A program made the translations under genes and the position numbers. The notes beneath the pieces are model-generated. The model ran no database searches, had not been told where the DNA came from, and saw only the letters and a list, made by a program, of their open reading frames with translations. From Clitopilus passeckerianus (Eukaryota > Basidiomycota > Agaricomycetes > Agaricales > Entolomataceae), in NCBI GenBank assembly GCA_944990035.1, contig CALYLX010000137.1, positions 210,819 to 274,818 of the forward strand: a stretch of DNA of 64,000 nt, read 5' to 3'. Below, one piece after another: positions 22,971 to 34,925 of this stretch (its first letter is position 1; every line of letters begins with the position of its first letter).

Positions 22971-24563
22971 TTATTGGGGGCAGTTCGAATCCGAGTAGAG
23001 GGTAGCGTCGCCGGGGCCAGCTTGAATGGGATTGCAGCTGCATTTGAGGTTGGTTAGTGTACACTTCTTGTGAATGACACCCCTGCACGTACCCAGGGAG
23101 CTTAGTCAAGACGCCGTCGATAGTCTCAGTAACAACTGGGCTAATCTTGCAAGTGTTGGCAACGGAAGCTTGCTGAACCGTGAGGAATCTGCAAGCTTCG
23201 GTGACACCTAACGGGAGTGAAGAGGTTTATGAGCAAGACCAAAGGGACGAACCAATGCTTGGAAGCATACCTTGACCAGTCTGATCATTGGGGTTGTTGC
23301 ACTGATCAATAGCATTCTGGAGGGCGCCCGAGTCCCAACCGTTTTGGAAGTCTCCGTGCCAGGAATAACCTGTCGGGTCTCCCGTGGCGTAGACGAAGGG
23401 CCACTTATCAGTTCCAGGGGTCCAGCGAGATGCGAAGCTGTGGACATCCCAGGTGACTTCGTAGAAGAGCTTCATGAGAGGGACTGGGTGGGTCGAAGGG
23501 CAAGCACCATTATCGAGGCCAGAGAGGTAGGCAGTGTGGGAGGTGTGATCGGGGGTGTCGACGTTGACACCATCCCAGCAAGCTATGCAGTTAGTATCAG
23601 AGTCTGGGATTGCTCTGAGGGCTTGAAGTTACTCACCGGGCATGTGGATGCGAGCGTTAAAGCCTAACTAACGTGTGAGAGACTGGCGTTTGGGCAGGGA
23701 AGTAGTTTCATACCAGACTCGCAGTCAGTAGTGGGGAAGCCAGAACCGTCGGTGTTGTCGTAGCCAGGAGCAGGGTAGCGGAGACAGGCCCACTGAATGG
23801 CACGTTCACGAAGCTCACCCTGAGAACCTTCCCCGACGGGGTACCTGGATTGGAAAGACCATCTTGAATACGGGAAGGAGTAGAGAAAGATAGGTCACCC
23901 ACTTCTTGCTTCGAGAGGTAGGATTGCCACTGAGCATTTTAAATCCGGCAGGGAACGTCTTTAGACCTTTACCACCGTTGGACACATCACCGTCGCCACG
24001 GTTTTGGTAGTAGACCAGAAGGCCACCATTGTTGACGGGCTCGAAAGTCTTGGTTTTGGGATCCTGGAAGTAGAGTTTTGGGAACCCTTCACCAGGGCGT
24101 CCAAGCGTGAGTAGATCAACGGAGAGGTTGATAACGTCCAGCTCACAGTAGTTGGAGAGATCCTGGGTGACCTCGCATGATGTGCACTGCGAAGACCTGA
24201 GGTAGTCGTAGGTGCTGTTGGCGCGGAAGTCTATTTTCGTCAGGCTTTGTCCACTCATTGAAACAGCCGCAACTCACTACTGGCACCATGGATAGTCTAA
24301 GAGAAAGCGATCATCAGAAACATGGTCAAGGCAGAGCCATTTGCATGATCCTTACATGAACGTGATTAGACGGGTTCGAGTTAGGGCTGATGATGGGATC
24401 GACACGTTCTAAACACCGTCGTCGTCAGCACATAATCATACTTCGTTCATGCATACCTACCTTGAACAAGAGGGGCAGTACAAGCAACGCGGAACCACGC
24501 ATGAGCGGGCCCAGAGTTGACCAAGGCGACAAAGATGGCAGCAAAAGCAGGAGAGCGCTTCAT
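22971..24563 (-). CDS. DUF1996 secreted protein, paralog A
   Basis: A secreted protein of the fungal DUF1996 family; its biochemical role is unknown to me. The signal peptide is MKRSPAFAAIFVALVNSGPA (cut near AHA-WFRVAC). Family blocks follow in order: ERVDPIISPNSNPSNHVHTI (HVHTIHG motif), LRSSQCTSCEVTQDLSNY, WFPKLYFQDPKTKTFEP, YYQNRGDGD, FPAGFKMLSGN, RERAIQWACLRYP, CWDGVNVDTPDHTSH, HPVPLMKLFYEVTWDVHSF, DPTGYSWHGDFQNGW and CKISPVVTE. The end is CNPIQAGPGDATLYSDSNC. At least ten introns match positions in the paralogs, and no frame break was found. First of three tandem minus-strand copies, with the shared promoter elements upstream. Confidence 0.9.
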
Positions 24564-24611
24564 AGCGATGATGAGTTAGTTTGCTGAAGTTAGAGCTCAA
24601 TTCTGAGAGGC

Positions 24612-24618
24612 TTTTATA
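24612..24618 (-). promoter_or_regulatory. TATA box of DUF1996 A
   Basis: TATAAAA in gene orientation, 49 bp before the start codon; paralogs B (28194), C (31467) and D (38364) have a TATA-like box at 48-53 bp. Confidence 0.75.
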
Positions 24619-24845
24619 GGTTCCTGAGAGCTTAACATGGCGTATGTGTGTGGTCCGGCATCGCATTATTGGCTCAAGGAAACATACAGAAAGTGCGTGT
24701 GACACGAGGCATGGTCATTGACGATAAGCCTGATGACCAGTTAGGTTCGCCAGGTGTTGCTGAATCTGGGATCTTGACCCATAGGAACAAACGAGATACG
24801 ATTCATAGAGCACCGAGCGACTACCGGAACGTGATGGTTATACAA

Positions 24846-24855
24846 GACGGAAAAA
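24846..24855 (-). promoter_or_regulatory. Shared TTTTTCCGTC element, DUF1996 A
   Basis: The 10-mer TTTTTCCGTC (gene orientation) lies 283 bp before the start. The identical 10-mer is 277 bp before paralog B and 280 bp before paralog D. Confidence 0.7.
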
Positions 24856-24900
24856 CGGAGAGGGTACGTGACTGTTTGGCAGGCTAAAAATAACCCACAC

Positions 24901-24917
24901 GCCACAAGCGATCAAAA
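24901..24917 (-). promoter_or_regulatory. Shared TTTTGATCGCTTGTGGC element, DUF1996 A
   Basis: A 17-mer identical in paralog B; paralog D has 14 of the last 15 bases. It is 338 bp before the start. Confidence 0.7.
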
Positions 24918-26549
24918 CTTTTCTGATCCCTCTTCTTTCTCTTCCTATCATCAGCACGCACAAGTTTTTCTGGGACCTCAATCATCTGAATTACAATGCG
25001 ATTCAATAGTCATGCGGTTCGAAGACAACCAGTCTGTCCTTGTTCATGAAACCAAGTAACGATCAGCAGACCTGTCTTATACGCGATCGTCCCTCCATGT
25101 TTATTTCTGGCGCTTTCATGACGTTGTTTGGTTTTCTGAGCTGAGCCAACAGCTGACAGTCTCACTTCTTGGAAACTTATTTTGCTCTCGGTATACGTCG
25201 AAGGTGACTGTCTACAGCTCCTGTGTGGCCTCATCCCCAAGGCAACTCCAAGTTAATTCGAGATAATACGGCGGACGATTCGTTTGTTCGACACTAGCAA
25301 CTATTCTGGGTTTTGACTTCCCCGGAACAGAGAAGGAAGCTCAAAACTGTGTTAGCTAGTCTGCTGAGAGCTGCGGTGAACTCCACTCAATGCCGGGACA
25401 TGGTTAATCTTCTGCACGAACTGCTGAACTAGTACTAAAATAACGTGCTCGCTCTAGCAAAAACCCACATTCTATCGAAGTAGTTGTCCAAACTATTTTT
25501 TCTACGAGTAACGTGGACAAGATAGATGGTTCCTAATGATGTTTGAATAGAATCGGGCGTCAGAATGAGCGGATTAGTCCGACTTTGGGGTAATGTCTGG
25601 TTGTAAACGCAGGACCTCGGTGCCGACTCCGCCGTTGCTAAATATAATACCACGGATAGTACCCGAATCTTAGCTTCTGGCACATTCTGTCCGAATATGG
25701 ATCATCGCACTGAAATTCTCTTGCATTAGCCGTTAGGAGACGTTTGTCGTAGCGCAAGACTCACATACTCCCTTCTGACGGTGACTGAGGACATGTGCTA
25801 CATGATAGCATCATGGCGTTAACTAATCAATTTATGAAAAAGGCGTGTTTGAAAAGAAAGCCTGAAACTAATGAGTAATCGGGAGTGGTATGGAAAAGTA
25901 TACATCGAATCTGTTTCAAAGTGGACCACCATTGTTGCTTCGGAATCCCGGCCAAATATTCGCTCATGGTTTATAACGAATGGGAGTAGGAATTTAAATC
26001 TGACCTATGGGGCTATAGGCATCGAGAACACCTCCATGAAGGCTACTTTGACTATCTTGTTCCGGATTTCAACATTCTTCCAGATAAAGAACCTAGAGGA
26101 TGCCGCCGCTTGCTCTTTCGGGCCGGGGTTTGTTTCGGGGCTCAATGTAAATCGTCACCATGGTCAAAGGAGCATGGAAAGTATTCACGGTGAGGGTTTT
26201 TTGTAGGGCCACATCTTAGCCGTTGTCTATACTTTCCTATTCGCTCGTGCAAGAGGAAACTATTGGTATCCAACAAATTGACGGCAGGTACCAGAATCAA
26301 GGTGCAACTTCCCAAGAGCGTAGAACAAAACCAAGTAGGTGTTCGAGAATACAGTATGGCATGAGCGAGCACATCCACCTCCACGACAAGTCCTCATGAA
26401 GTAAAGCGCTATCCTTTAAAACACATATAACATTTGACGGGGACATACATTTACAAAGAATCTGTAATGCTTTCAAGTTAATCATTTATAGTAAGACCTT
26501 TTTCCAAACCCAAAATTTCGTCGGCGGCCATATCATCCATCGTCACCGC

Positions 26550-28146
26550 TTAGAAGGGGCAGTTGGAACTGGAGTAGAGGGTGGCAGCACCAGGGCCGGG
26601 TTGAACGGGATTGCATCTGCGGGAGTCATTTCAGTACCGAAAGACAAACGAGGCATGGTATTCCAACGATTGACGTACCCAGGGAGCTTGTTCAAGACAC
26701 CACCGTCAACTTGCTCATTGACGACTGGGCTGATCTTGCATGTGTCGGCAGTGCCCTGAGACTGAACGGTGAAGAAGGGGCAAGCTTCGGTGATACCTAC
26801 ATCGAGACACCGTTGAGTAACCGTGCAGCAGGAATCAAGGAGTCGCATGAACGCACCATTTCCGGTTTGATCGTTGGGGTTGTCGCACTGGTCGATAGCA
26901 TTTTGGAGGGCGGTGACGTCCCAGCCGTTCTGGAAGTCTCCGTGCCAGGAGTAACCAGTCGGGTCACCAGTGGCGTAGAGGAAAGGCCACTTGTCAACAC
27001 CAGGATTCCAGCGGCCGGCGAAGCTATGGACGTCCCAGGTAACCTCATAGAAGAGCTTCATGAGATAGACGGGATGAGTCGAGGGGCAAACACCGTTATC
27101 GAGGACGGAAAGGAAGGCAACGTGGGACTTGTGGTCAGCAGAGTCGACATTGACGCCATCCCAGCAAGCTGCAAACGATACGTGAGATCTTTGAACTCGT
27201 TTTATGAAGGTGACACTTACCAGGCATGTGAAGACGACTTTGGAAGCCTGTGTGACTTATGAGAGCGTCTTCAATGAGAGCATAGAAAAGTTCGTACCAG
27301 CCTCGCAGTCAGTCCAGGGAAGCCGCCGTTGCCACCGTCGTTGTTGTAGTAGTCAGGGTTGGGGGTCGTGTAGCGAAGGCAAGCCCACTGAATGGCGCGT
27401 TCTGCGAGTTCGGCCTGATCACCTTGACCGACAGGATACCTTTGTTTTCCGTAAACTTCGAGAATCTCGGTGCGATATGTGGGCGAACGAAACTCACTTC
27501 TTGCTTCGGCGAGTGGGGTCTCCACTGATCATCTTGAAACCCGGAGGGAAGGCTTTGATACCCTTCCCCATTCCTCGCCGCACCTGCACCACGGTTTTGG
27601 TAGTAGATTAAAAGACCGCCATTGGGGACGGCTTCGAATTTCTTGGTTTTAGGGTCTTGGAAATAGAGCTTTGGGAACCCTGCGCAGAGCAGTTGATTAG
27701 TCTCCGAGAAAGTAAGTCGACCGATATACACACAGTAGTTCGAGAGATCCTGTTTGACAACGCAGTTTGTGCACCTTGAGGCCCTCAAGTAGTCAAAAGT
27801 GGCATTAGCCCGGAAATCTAGTTTCGTTAGTTCATGGGAATTCAGATCTTCTAGCGCAGTATACTTACTGGCACCACCGTGAACCGTCTGGGAGCGAGCG
27901 TCAAGAATTCTGGCAGGAGTGGCGCAGTACTCAAGTACTCACATGGACGTGATTAGACGGGGTGGTGTTGGGGCTGATGATGGGATCGACACGTTCTGAG
28001 CATCATGGTCAGCGCAGATTCATACGTGTCCATCGAGACATACCATGGACGATTGGGCCAGTACAAGGGACACGGAACCACGCCTGAGCGGGCACGGTGT
28101 TGACCACAGCGACGAAGAGAGCGGCGAAAGCAGGAGAGAACTTCAT
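26550..28146 (-). CDS. DUF1996 secreted protein, paralog B (one frame break)
   Basis: Second tandem DUF1996 gene. The signal peptide is MKFSPAFAALFVAVVNTVPA then QA-WFRVPC. Blocks present: YFQDPKTKKFEAV, YYQNRGAGA, AERAIQWACLRYTTP, HPVYLMKLFYEVTWDVHSF, GRWNPGVDKWPFLYATGDPT, YSWHGDFQNGWD, CDNPNDQTGN and CKISPVVNEQVDGGVL. The C-terminus is CNPVQPGPGAATLYSSSNC. The exon with the F-P-x-T-D-C-E block reads FPGLTARL because one C is missing in a CCC run (27317-27319 on the plus strand). Adding it would give the family TDCEAG sequence directly before a normal GT donor. The break may be real or a sequence error. The promoter shares both elements with A and D. Confidence 0.88.
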
Positions 28147-28193
28147 AGCAACTTCGAGTGAATCTGCTGAAGATGCAAGGACATTATGCAGAG

Positions 28194-28200
28194 CTTTATA
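28194..28200 (-). promoter_or_regulatory. TATA box of DUF1996 B
   Basis: TATAAAG within GTATATAAAGC in gene orientation, 48 bp before the start. Confidence 0.7.
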
Positions 28201-28422
28201 TACAATTTCCACATGCTGAGCAGCCTACAAACGGCAAGTACACTCGTCGCAGTATTGGCTCAATGGTGGCCTGGCAGCAAACGTGTGACCTGATACAAGT
28301 GTTGACCCGGTGACTCTGCCAAGGGAAGATCGCCTAACGGTTTTAGATCTTAATTCTGGGAAGTCGACGAGAAAGAACCCATTGGGCAGCAAGACCTACT
28401 GTCCGGGGTGTCCAACAGAGAC

Positions 28423-28432
28423 GACGGAAAAA
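28423..28432 (-). promoter_or_regulatory. Shared TTTTTCCGTC element, DUF1996 B
   Basis: Identical 10-mer, 277 bp before the start codon. Confidence 0.7.
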
Positions 28433-28467
28433 TCCCGATGGTCGTGACTTCGCGGCAACTTCGCGGC

Positions 28468-28484
28468 GCCACAAGCGATCAAAA
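28468..28484 (-). promoter_or_regulatory. Shared TTTTGATCGCTTGTGGC element, DUF1996 B
   Basis: 17-mer identical to the element of paralog A, 322 bp before the start. Confidence 0.7.
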
Positions 28485-29675
28485 ATTATTGATCCTGTTT
28501 GTTGCCTGTCGTATGCAAACACGAAAATCTCTTAGGACCTCGCCCAGCTGAACTGACAACAAGATGTTGCACGCATGTGGGATCAAGGTCGTAGAATATT
28601 TTCATATCCCCCTAGATCTTCAGCAGATCTGGCGGTGTTCTCTATCACTTGCTCAGAAACTCTCCGACGCCCAACTTCTTGCAACTTCGTCGAAAATGCA
28701 GTAGGTTCCCCTGACCGTGCCATCCAAATGGCCGTTTACGCAGGCTCGAAGAGTTGGTCCTGAGGCAGCACCGAGATTTATTAACCTGATGGAACTATTC
28801 CTCTGGTTACACTCGAAGTGAACGGTAAAACACGGCGGTCCGAATTTATAATTCCGTGAATTAGGCTTGAATTCATGATTTGCCGGAACACGACAAGTAG
28901 TCTGATGACCCTGTTAATTTGGTCTCCTGAGAATTATGGGTGGCCACTCGAGGCCGGCATGGTCCACGCTTTTCTCTAAATGATCGAAAGAGAAGCCAAC
29001 TTGGCATCGAGACCCACTTTACGTCGATTGAATGTAATATTGCCGAGCCTGGATGATTTCAGCCTGCTCAGCGTCTAATGACGTTGATTTGTGGAGCTCC
29101 ACATCTTGTTATATGGGGTAGAAATCAATAATACAGCAAGTCGTCGGTCCTGACATCCGCTCTGCTTTAGCGAACCGCGTGGAACTCGAGAAAGGCAATC
29201 ACGGTCATATACGGCTGCTTTTGGGTTCTGCCATACTGTTCCAGAGCTTGTTCCCGGAGGCAATTACTAGCACAGACCTCTGTTCCAAAGTAACCTAAGG
29301 TAACAGTGTAGAAAAAATGTGCGACCGAGAATTAGCTGAGAAGACAGAGCCAGATTGCCAGAACTCGGAGACATTATCTTGCTGTTAACAGTTCCAGTCA
29401 TATGTAGGTGTCCCCCAGGTAGACCAAGCGCTTTGTTGAAGTCTTTTGCGCTGCTTTTTGTGTAGATCATTTAGAACAGAGCTGAACGCCAACCCGGATG
29501 TTAGTACGAAATGTATCGAAATCGAAATTCGAGCTTAGTGAATATGACACCCAGGTGAAGAACTCAAAATATTTATGATCGACATTCACGTGGGGGATTT
29601 TGGGTTATATAGTACATGCGAGGTTTTCAACTAAACGACTGGAATATTTACAGATGCCGTAACACATGTCTCTGC

Positions 29676-31414
29676 TTAATGAATCGGGCAGTTAGAGTCG
29701 GAGTAGAGGGTAGCATCACCGGGGCCAGCTTGAATGGGATTGCAACTGAGTGACCTAGTTAGCGACTAGTAACATCTGGAGAGCTCGCACAGAAGACCTA
29801 CCCAGGAAGCCTGTCAAGGACTCCGTCAATTTTCTCGCTGACGACTGGGCTGGTCTTGCACTTGTCTCCTTCGGAGGCTGCAGTGACGGTGAGGAATTTG
29901 CAAGCCTCGGTCACACCTAGCCGAGGTCAGTAAATCTGACAGATCGAGGGTGCATCGATTCATTTACCATTTCCAGTCTGATCATTCGGGTTGTCGCATT
30001 GATCGATAGCACTTTGAAGGGCATTGGTTTCCCAACCGTTCTGGAAGTCCGCGTGCCAGGAGTAACCGGTCGGGTCGCCGGTGGCGTAGACGAAAGGCCA
30101 CTTGTCAGTTCCGGGCCTCCAGCGGCCAGCAAACGCGTGAACATCCCAGGTGATCTCGTAGAACAACTTCATGAGATAGACGGGGTGAGTGGATGGGCAA
30201 GAACCATTATCCAAGCCGGAGAGGTAGGCAGTGTGGGAGGTGTGATCGGCGGTGTCGACGTTCTAAACCCATAGTTAGTAAGTTGATACTTTAAACATAG
30301 TAACAATGCGTGCCTTGCCATCCCAGCATGCTGCAATGAAGAGATTAGGTTCAGGTCTGAGATTCGGAAACGATCAACATACCAGGCATGTGGACACGTG
30401 CGTTGAAGCCTATACAATTGTGAGAAAGGTCTTCAAACGACAATGTTCACCGATTCTTACCAGACTCGCAATCAGTGGTGGGGAAGCCTGAGCCATCGGT
30501 GTTGTCGTAGCCAGGAGTAGGGTAGCGGAGGCAGGCCCATTGAATGGCACGTTCCCTGAGTTCAGCTTGGGAACCTTGTCCGACAGGGTATCTGAGGTAA
30601 ATGATTAGAACCGAGATTCCGATTACTACGGTGAAACCGGGGGTTGATGACGAACTTCTTGGAACGGGAGAAAGGATTGCCTCCGAGCATTTTGAACCCG
30701 GCAGGGAAGGCCTTGAGACCGCTGCCGCCATTCTTTTTGTCTCCATCACCACGATTTTGGTAGTAGACCAGAAGGCCTGAAACTCTATTTCAATATCGAG
30801 GCGTAAATCATTCGTAGTGGCAAAAATTTACCTCCGTTGGAGACAGGTTCGAATTTTTGGTGGAAGGATCCTGGAAGTAGAGCTTCGGGAACCCTAGTCA
30901 CGAATTTGTGAGCTAAATCCAGTGAAAATTGCATGAAAAGATTACAGTAGTTCGAGAGATCCTAAACATAGCACTTGATCAGAAAACGAAGTGCTAGGGT
31001 CCCGAATGTAAACATACCTGAGAAACAAGGCACGACGTGCACTTTGAGGCTCTCAGATAGTCGTAGGTGCTGTTAGCACGGAAATCTATAGATATTGTGG
31101 GTCAGAGGATGTGCCGTGGCGGCATAGCTCGCTCTTACTTTGTGCACCATGGACGGTCTAGGACGGAAATGTCAAAGGTAGTACGTATGGCAAAATGGAA
31201 CCACTCACATGGACATGGTTAGAAGGAACAGTATTAGGACTGATGACAGGATCGACACGTTCTGAATACAACATAAACAGACGGAAGCTTTAATCATAGC
31301 AAAACTCTCACCTTGGACCAAAGGGGAGGTGCACGCGACTCGGAACCACGCATTCACCGGGGCCGAGGCTACGAGAGCGACCAAGAGAGAGCTCAAAGCA
31401 GGAGTGAGTTGCAT
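29676..31414 (-). CDS. DUF1996 secreted protein, paralog C (one frame break)
   Basis: Third tandem DUF1996 gene and the most diverged. The signal peptide is MQLTPALSSLLVALVASAPV then NA-WFRVAC. Blocks: FPAGFKMLGGNPFSRSKK, YPVGQGSQAELRERAIQWAC, FPTTDCES, HPVYLMKLFYEITWDVHAF, DPTGYSWHADFQNGW, CKTSPVVSEKIDGVL. The end is CNPIQAGPGDATLYSDSNC. After FPKLYFQDPSTK the frame is lost. Five A (plus-strand T run 30854-30858) stand where six would give KKFEPVSNGG, which splices properly into LLVYYQNRG. A TATA box is present (31467-31473), but the two shared upstream elements of A, B and D are missing. It has one extra intron within CWDG...NVDTADHTS. It may be decaying, or the missing base may be an error. 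Confidence 0.87.
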
Positions 31415-32711
31415 TTCGTGTTTGACTATGGGTTGTCTGTCCGTTCCACCGCAATTTCTTTGCACCTTTTATACGAAAAACTGTCCACGGTAATCGTTGG
31501 AGTCACCACTTCGAAATGCACAATCCACATCTTGGCCGCTTCTGAGTAAATGTAATTCTGTCATTGATGTTGGTCTCCAACGCATAGCTTGAGCCTAAGA
31601 TTCTGGTAACAGACCATGCCCATCCGTCCAGCCGAATGTTCGAAAGAGATCTCGGAAAAACAGAACTGTCCGAATAAGGTTGAAAGTTGCCGTGTGACCT
31701 CTCTAGACTCTGAAGATTTAGCTCACCTCGGGCTGATCGACATGTGGAATGTTGAGGACCCACCCACATCTCGCCGTTGAACTGAGAAAAAGTATCAGCA
31801 GACACGCTCACCCACACTGTTCTGTATCAGTGTAACTCGTTACCATAAGTTTTCGCGCCCGTCTTGGCTTCTAATTGATTAGCAAGAGGTCAGATCATTC
31901 CTGGTCACTACCGTCGACACTCCGCATGATCCTCTTCTTCGCGATTGTTGTCCTAATATCCGTTGAAGTGGATGATGTACCAGACAGTCTTGTGGCGAGC
32001 CATTATTGCAGGAACCGCTCGGAACGTCATCACTTGACAACTGCCAGGGTATGCCAAGACAAAGGTACAAGAAGCCTGCCCTTAAAATACCCATCAAAAC
32101 GATCAGCCTCCTTCCTTTTGAGAAAACGGAAATGCGGGGTAGCACAAAGTCACCTAAAAGCCTATTTTGAAAGATCTTCAGCTGTTTCCGTCGAATCAAT
32201 GGAGACTTACTGAAGAAAGATAGGAACGGGCAGGTCTAACCTACGCTCAAGGGAGAAGAGAAAATTTTCGATCCATCTGCGGTTTTACGTCCCTCATCAG
32301 AAGATTGAACAAAAGTCGGGTTCTCGGTGCCGCGACCATCTGGTACACAGGTCAGTTGCCAACCTGCCAAAGCCATACCCACTTCGGTTGTCTTTTCTTC
32401 GATCACCACCCCACAGCCCCAGATAACCCCAGACTTCCTCGGTCTCGGATGCCGAAATATGTGCCTCGCGCACCTGATGAATAGCCGCAGCAGATGGGCG
32501 ATAAGTTTACAAGAAGTCTAATGCAAAAATTGGCTCAACTGCCAAACTAGTGACATCTGGATGGATCTGGCGGGATTCAGCTGCACTGGGTAGTGCGTCA
32601 TTGGGTCGGTAAACAATAGGAATTGAAGAGTTGTATCGGGAACGAACAGGAATCGAAAAGATTCGAACATCGCATTCCGGATAGGTAAGTTGTACAGAAA
32701 TGTTCGTATGG
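31415..32711. other. Intergenic between DUF1996 C and the CBM1 gene
   Basis: It contains the paralog C promoter with its TATA box (31467). The frames of 104-112 codons at 31.5-32.2 kb overlap on opposite strands and resemble nothing. No gene is called. Confidence 0.5.
31467..31473 (-). promoter_or_regulatory. TATA box of DUF1996 C
   Basis: TATAAAA in gene orientation, 53 bp before the start. Confidence 0.7.
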
Positions 32712-33571
32712 TTAACACAAACAAGGCAAGTGCATTGTGACCAACGTGCAAGTCTTTCCCGCAGGTGTGTCATTACCCTGCTGGAGGTAAACGTCATAGA
32801 ACGAGGCGCTGCTGGAAGGGCAAGCGATGAAGTTGAGCTGCCTGGGGTTTGTTGTAATGATTGTGTCTCCCTCCAAGCCCCAATTTGTCGTTTTGGCAGT
32901 CGAGTCCAAAGTCAAAGTTTTATACGACTGGGAACCGCTGGAGTCGATATTGAGGTAAAGCTTGGAACCGCTGGAACTGTTCAAAGAAATTGTGCCACCA
33001 ATCGTGAAGCGGCCGGAGGAGGCTTCCGGACCCAGCTGAGGCTTCCCACCTACACCACGAACAATTATTCAGAGGTTGATCCGCCCAACGACTCTACAGC
33101 CAGTACTTACCATTGTTCTGTAGGTAGAAGTGGAAAACCGGGTCTTGGACCGTACGAATCTGCGAGCCGGTGGCGGCTGGCCCAGAGCTGGTTGTAGTCG
33201 GCGGTGTCGTAGTCGTGCCAGGGTTCGACGTTGGACTAGGTGTCGTCGTCGTCGGAGGTGCACTTCCAGGTAAGCATTGGGAATAATCTAATCATGATGA
33301 CCAGTCATTCGGGGGCCGAGATAAGATACGTCAACGGAACATACAAGGATTGCTATACGTGCAAGTGTAGCCCGATACGCAGGTTGTCGAGCCTGACCTG
33401 AAAAGTGACGATCAACAAGGACATGGAACTTTGTGGATCGTGTTCGGGCTAGGTGGGTTAAAAGATAGGAACTTACCAGCCTTGGCCGCCACATTGTCCC
33501 CAGGCAGGTGACTGGCCGAGAGCGACGGCTGTGACTGAGGCGAGCGCGATAGCAAGAGTAAAGCGAACCAT
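32712..33571 (-). CDS. Secreted protein with N-terminal CBM1 and C-terminal domain of unknown function
   Basis: Signal peptide MVRFTLAIALASVTAVALG is followed directly by a family 1 carbohydrate-binding module, WGQCGGQGWSGSTTC then VSGYTC, and NPYYSQCLPG after two introns. It has the four conserved cysteines and the aromatic residues of the cellulose-binding face. A Thr/Pro-rich linker (PPTTTTPSPTSNPG) leads to a domain of about 120 residues starting TGSQIRTVQDPVFHFYLQNN. It includes GRFTIGGTISLNSSSGSKLY, NWGLEGDTIITTNPRQLNF and a C-terminal pair of Cys near CTLVTMHLPCLC. I do not recognise an enzyme family in it; similar CBM1 proteins occur in wood- and litter-decay fungi. It probably binds plant or fungal wall glucans outside the cell. 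Confidence 0.88.
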
Positions 33572-33894
33572 TTGCTCCCGTGCCACATATCAATCGAATG
33601 GGGTCTTATAACATGACTTTAAAAATTTCGGTGGCAACTCGCGATAATTAGAATCTTCTACAACAATCATCGGATGTTTCTTGGCTGTTTTCGTCGATAT
33701 TTGCCTCGTCGTCGGCAAAGAGCCATGTAGTCATGGGGCAAGCCATCATTGAAGCGGTGATAAATTCTCCGACTGCAAACAAGCTGAATGAACGTAGGAA
33801 AATCTAACAACCCAAGAATCTTATAGCTGTAAGCATAGAATTCAGGCTTTTCATGCAATGCAGATAGTTTTGAATCCATTTCAAGACGAACGAG

Positions 33895-34925
33895 TTAAAC
33901 AACGCCGAGAAAACAAGGATATGATTCGGGTGATTCGCGGATCTCCATGTTCCGTCCTGGCGGGTGCAGATACACCTGACCTCTACATTTTCTATACGAC
34001 TGAACTGTATCGGATCCGTTCCTTGCAACGGAAGCGACGCTGTACGTCATCAGCCTCAGTGTGGGAATTGACGAAAGTGAAGGATGGTTCTTGATTGTAC
34101 TCTCCGCCGTGTCTGCCATTGGTTTGAAGTATATCGACAGGTCTGTCAACGAGCCGGACAATAAATTGAGGAGGTCGTAAATTGAGGTAGCCACTCTATC
34201 AGAAACGTTTCGTATTCTCAGAATGGATATTGGAGGAATGAAACAGAGCTGAGCTTCTGTTGTGGCATGAATTCCGAACCGTGGTACATCCGAAGAACAA
34301 AGTGATCCCAACCAAGCAACGAGATTTTGACATTCGCGTTCTCTGTGTCCAATGTGACGTCCCTTAGGCCAGCTGGCAAGTGGAAGGAAGGGATTGGTGA
34401 ATCAGGTCTTCTAAAGGAGACGCCACTTATCTCCAAGATTTGCAGAGTAGGGAAGGCGCAGACGTATTTAAGGAGTGCGGATTCGTCTTCGAATTGAATA
34501 CCCAAGAGCCGGAGCGATGTCAAATGAGGTAGTACAGGGAACCCAGTAGCGATTAAGGGGAAGGGTTCTCCAAACCAGGAGCTCAAAGACAGGTGCTCCA
34601 TGTTTGGAAATGAGCCAATGATTCTTGACAATGTTGCTGCAGTTTGAAGGCCAGGGAGATGCTGAATTGGATCTCCAATTGCAAGTGTCCGGACTTGAAA
34701 GTTGAAGGTGCACTTCGAAGATTGCGAATTAAGGATGTGGTGCAAAGCATCCATGTTCGACCGACCGACGCGCAGGAAGGAGAAGGCACGAGCCCTACTC
34801 GTAATGAGAAGCTGTCTTCCTGAGATTGCGCAGTCATTAAGAGTCTTGGAATCGTGGCGTGGTATGTACTGAATGATCTTGTCCGTCAACTCAGGTGGAA
34901 CGTGGAGAGGTGAAGGCGCAGCCAT
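33895..34925 (-). CDS. F-box/LRR-like protein (one frame break)
   Basis: The N-terminus PLHVPPELTDKIIQYIPR with NDCAISGRQLLITSRARAFS has the pattern of the degenerate F-box proteins abundant in Agaricomycetes, which act as substrate receptors of SCF ubiquitin ligases. Leucine-rich strands follow (FPNMEHLSLSSWFGEP, LPHLTSLRLLGIQFEDES, FPTLQILEISGVSFRRPD, LTDLSIYFKPMADT). The first frame ends at 34218. The leucine-rich continuation lies in the next frame (VAWLGSLCSSDVPRFGI, PPISILRIRNVSDR), implying one lost base near 34318-34326. The C-terminal end is uncertain. Expression and function cannot be judged from the sequence. Confidence 0.65.

Larger units (their letters stand above)
24564..26549. 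other. Intergenic between DUF1996 A and B
   Basis: The proximal 350 bp is the paralog A promoter. The rest (about 25.0-26.5 kb) has only short isolated frames, the largest of 111 codons at 25871-26206 without recognisable features. No gene or transposon ends were seen. Confidence 0.5.
28147..29675. other. Intergenic between DUF1996 B and C
   Basis: The first 350 bp is the paralog B promoter. No gene is seen in the remainder; frames are below 70 codons. Confidence 0.5.

Noticed and set aside
23272..23667. Plus-strand frame opposite DUF1996 A (and similar ones opposite B and C)
   Set aside because: Antisense shadows; the same shadow recurs in all paralogs because the sense protein is conserved.
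25871..26206. 111-codon plus-strand frame between DUF1996 A and B
   Set aside because: Isolated, no similarity or splice partners; likely chance.
26711..27262. 183-codon plus-strand frame opposite DUF1996 B
   Set aside because: Antisense shadow of conserved exons and crosses real introns.
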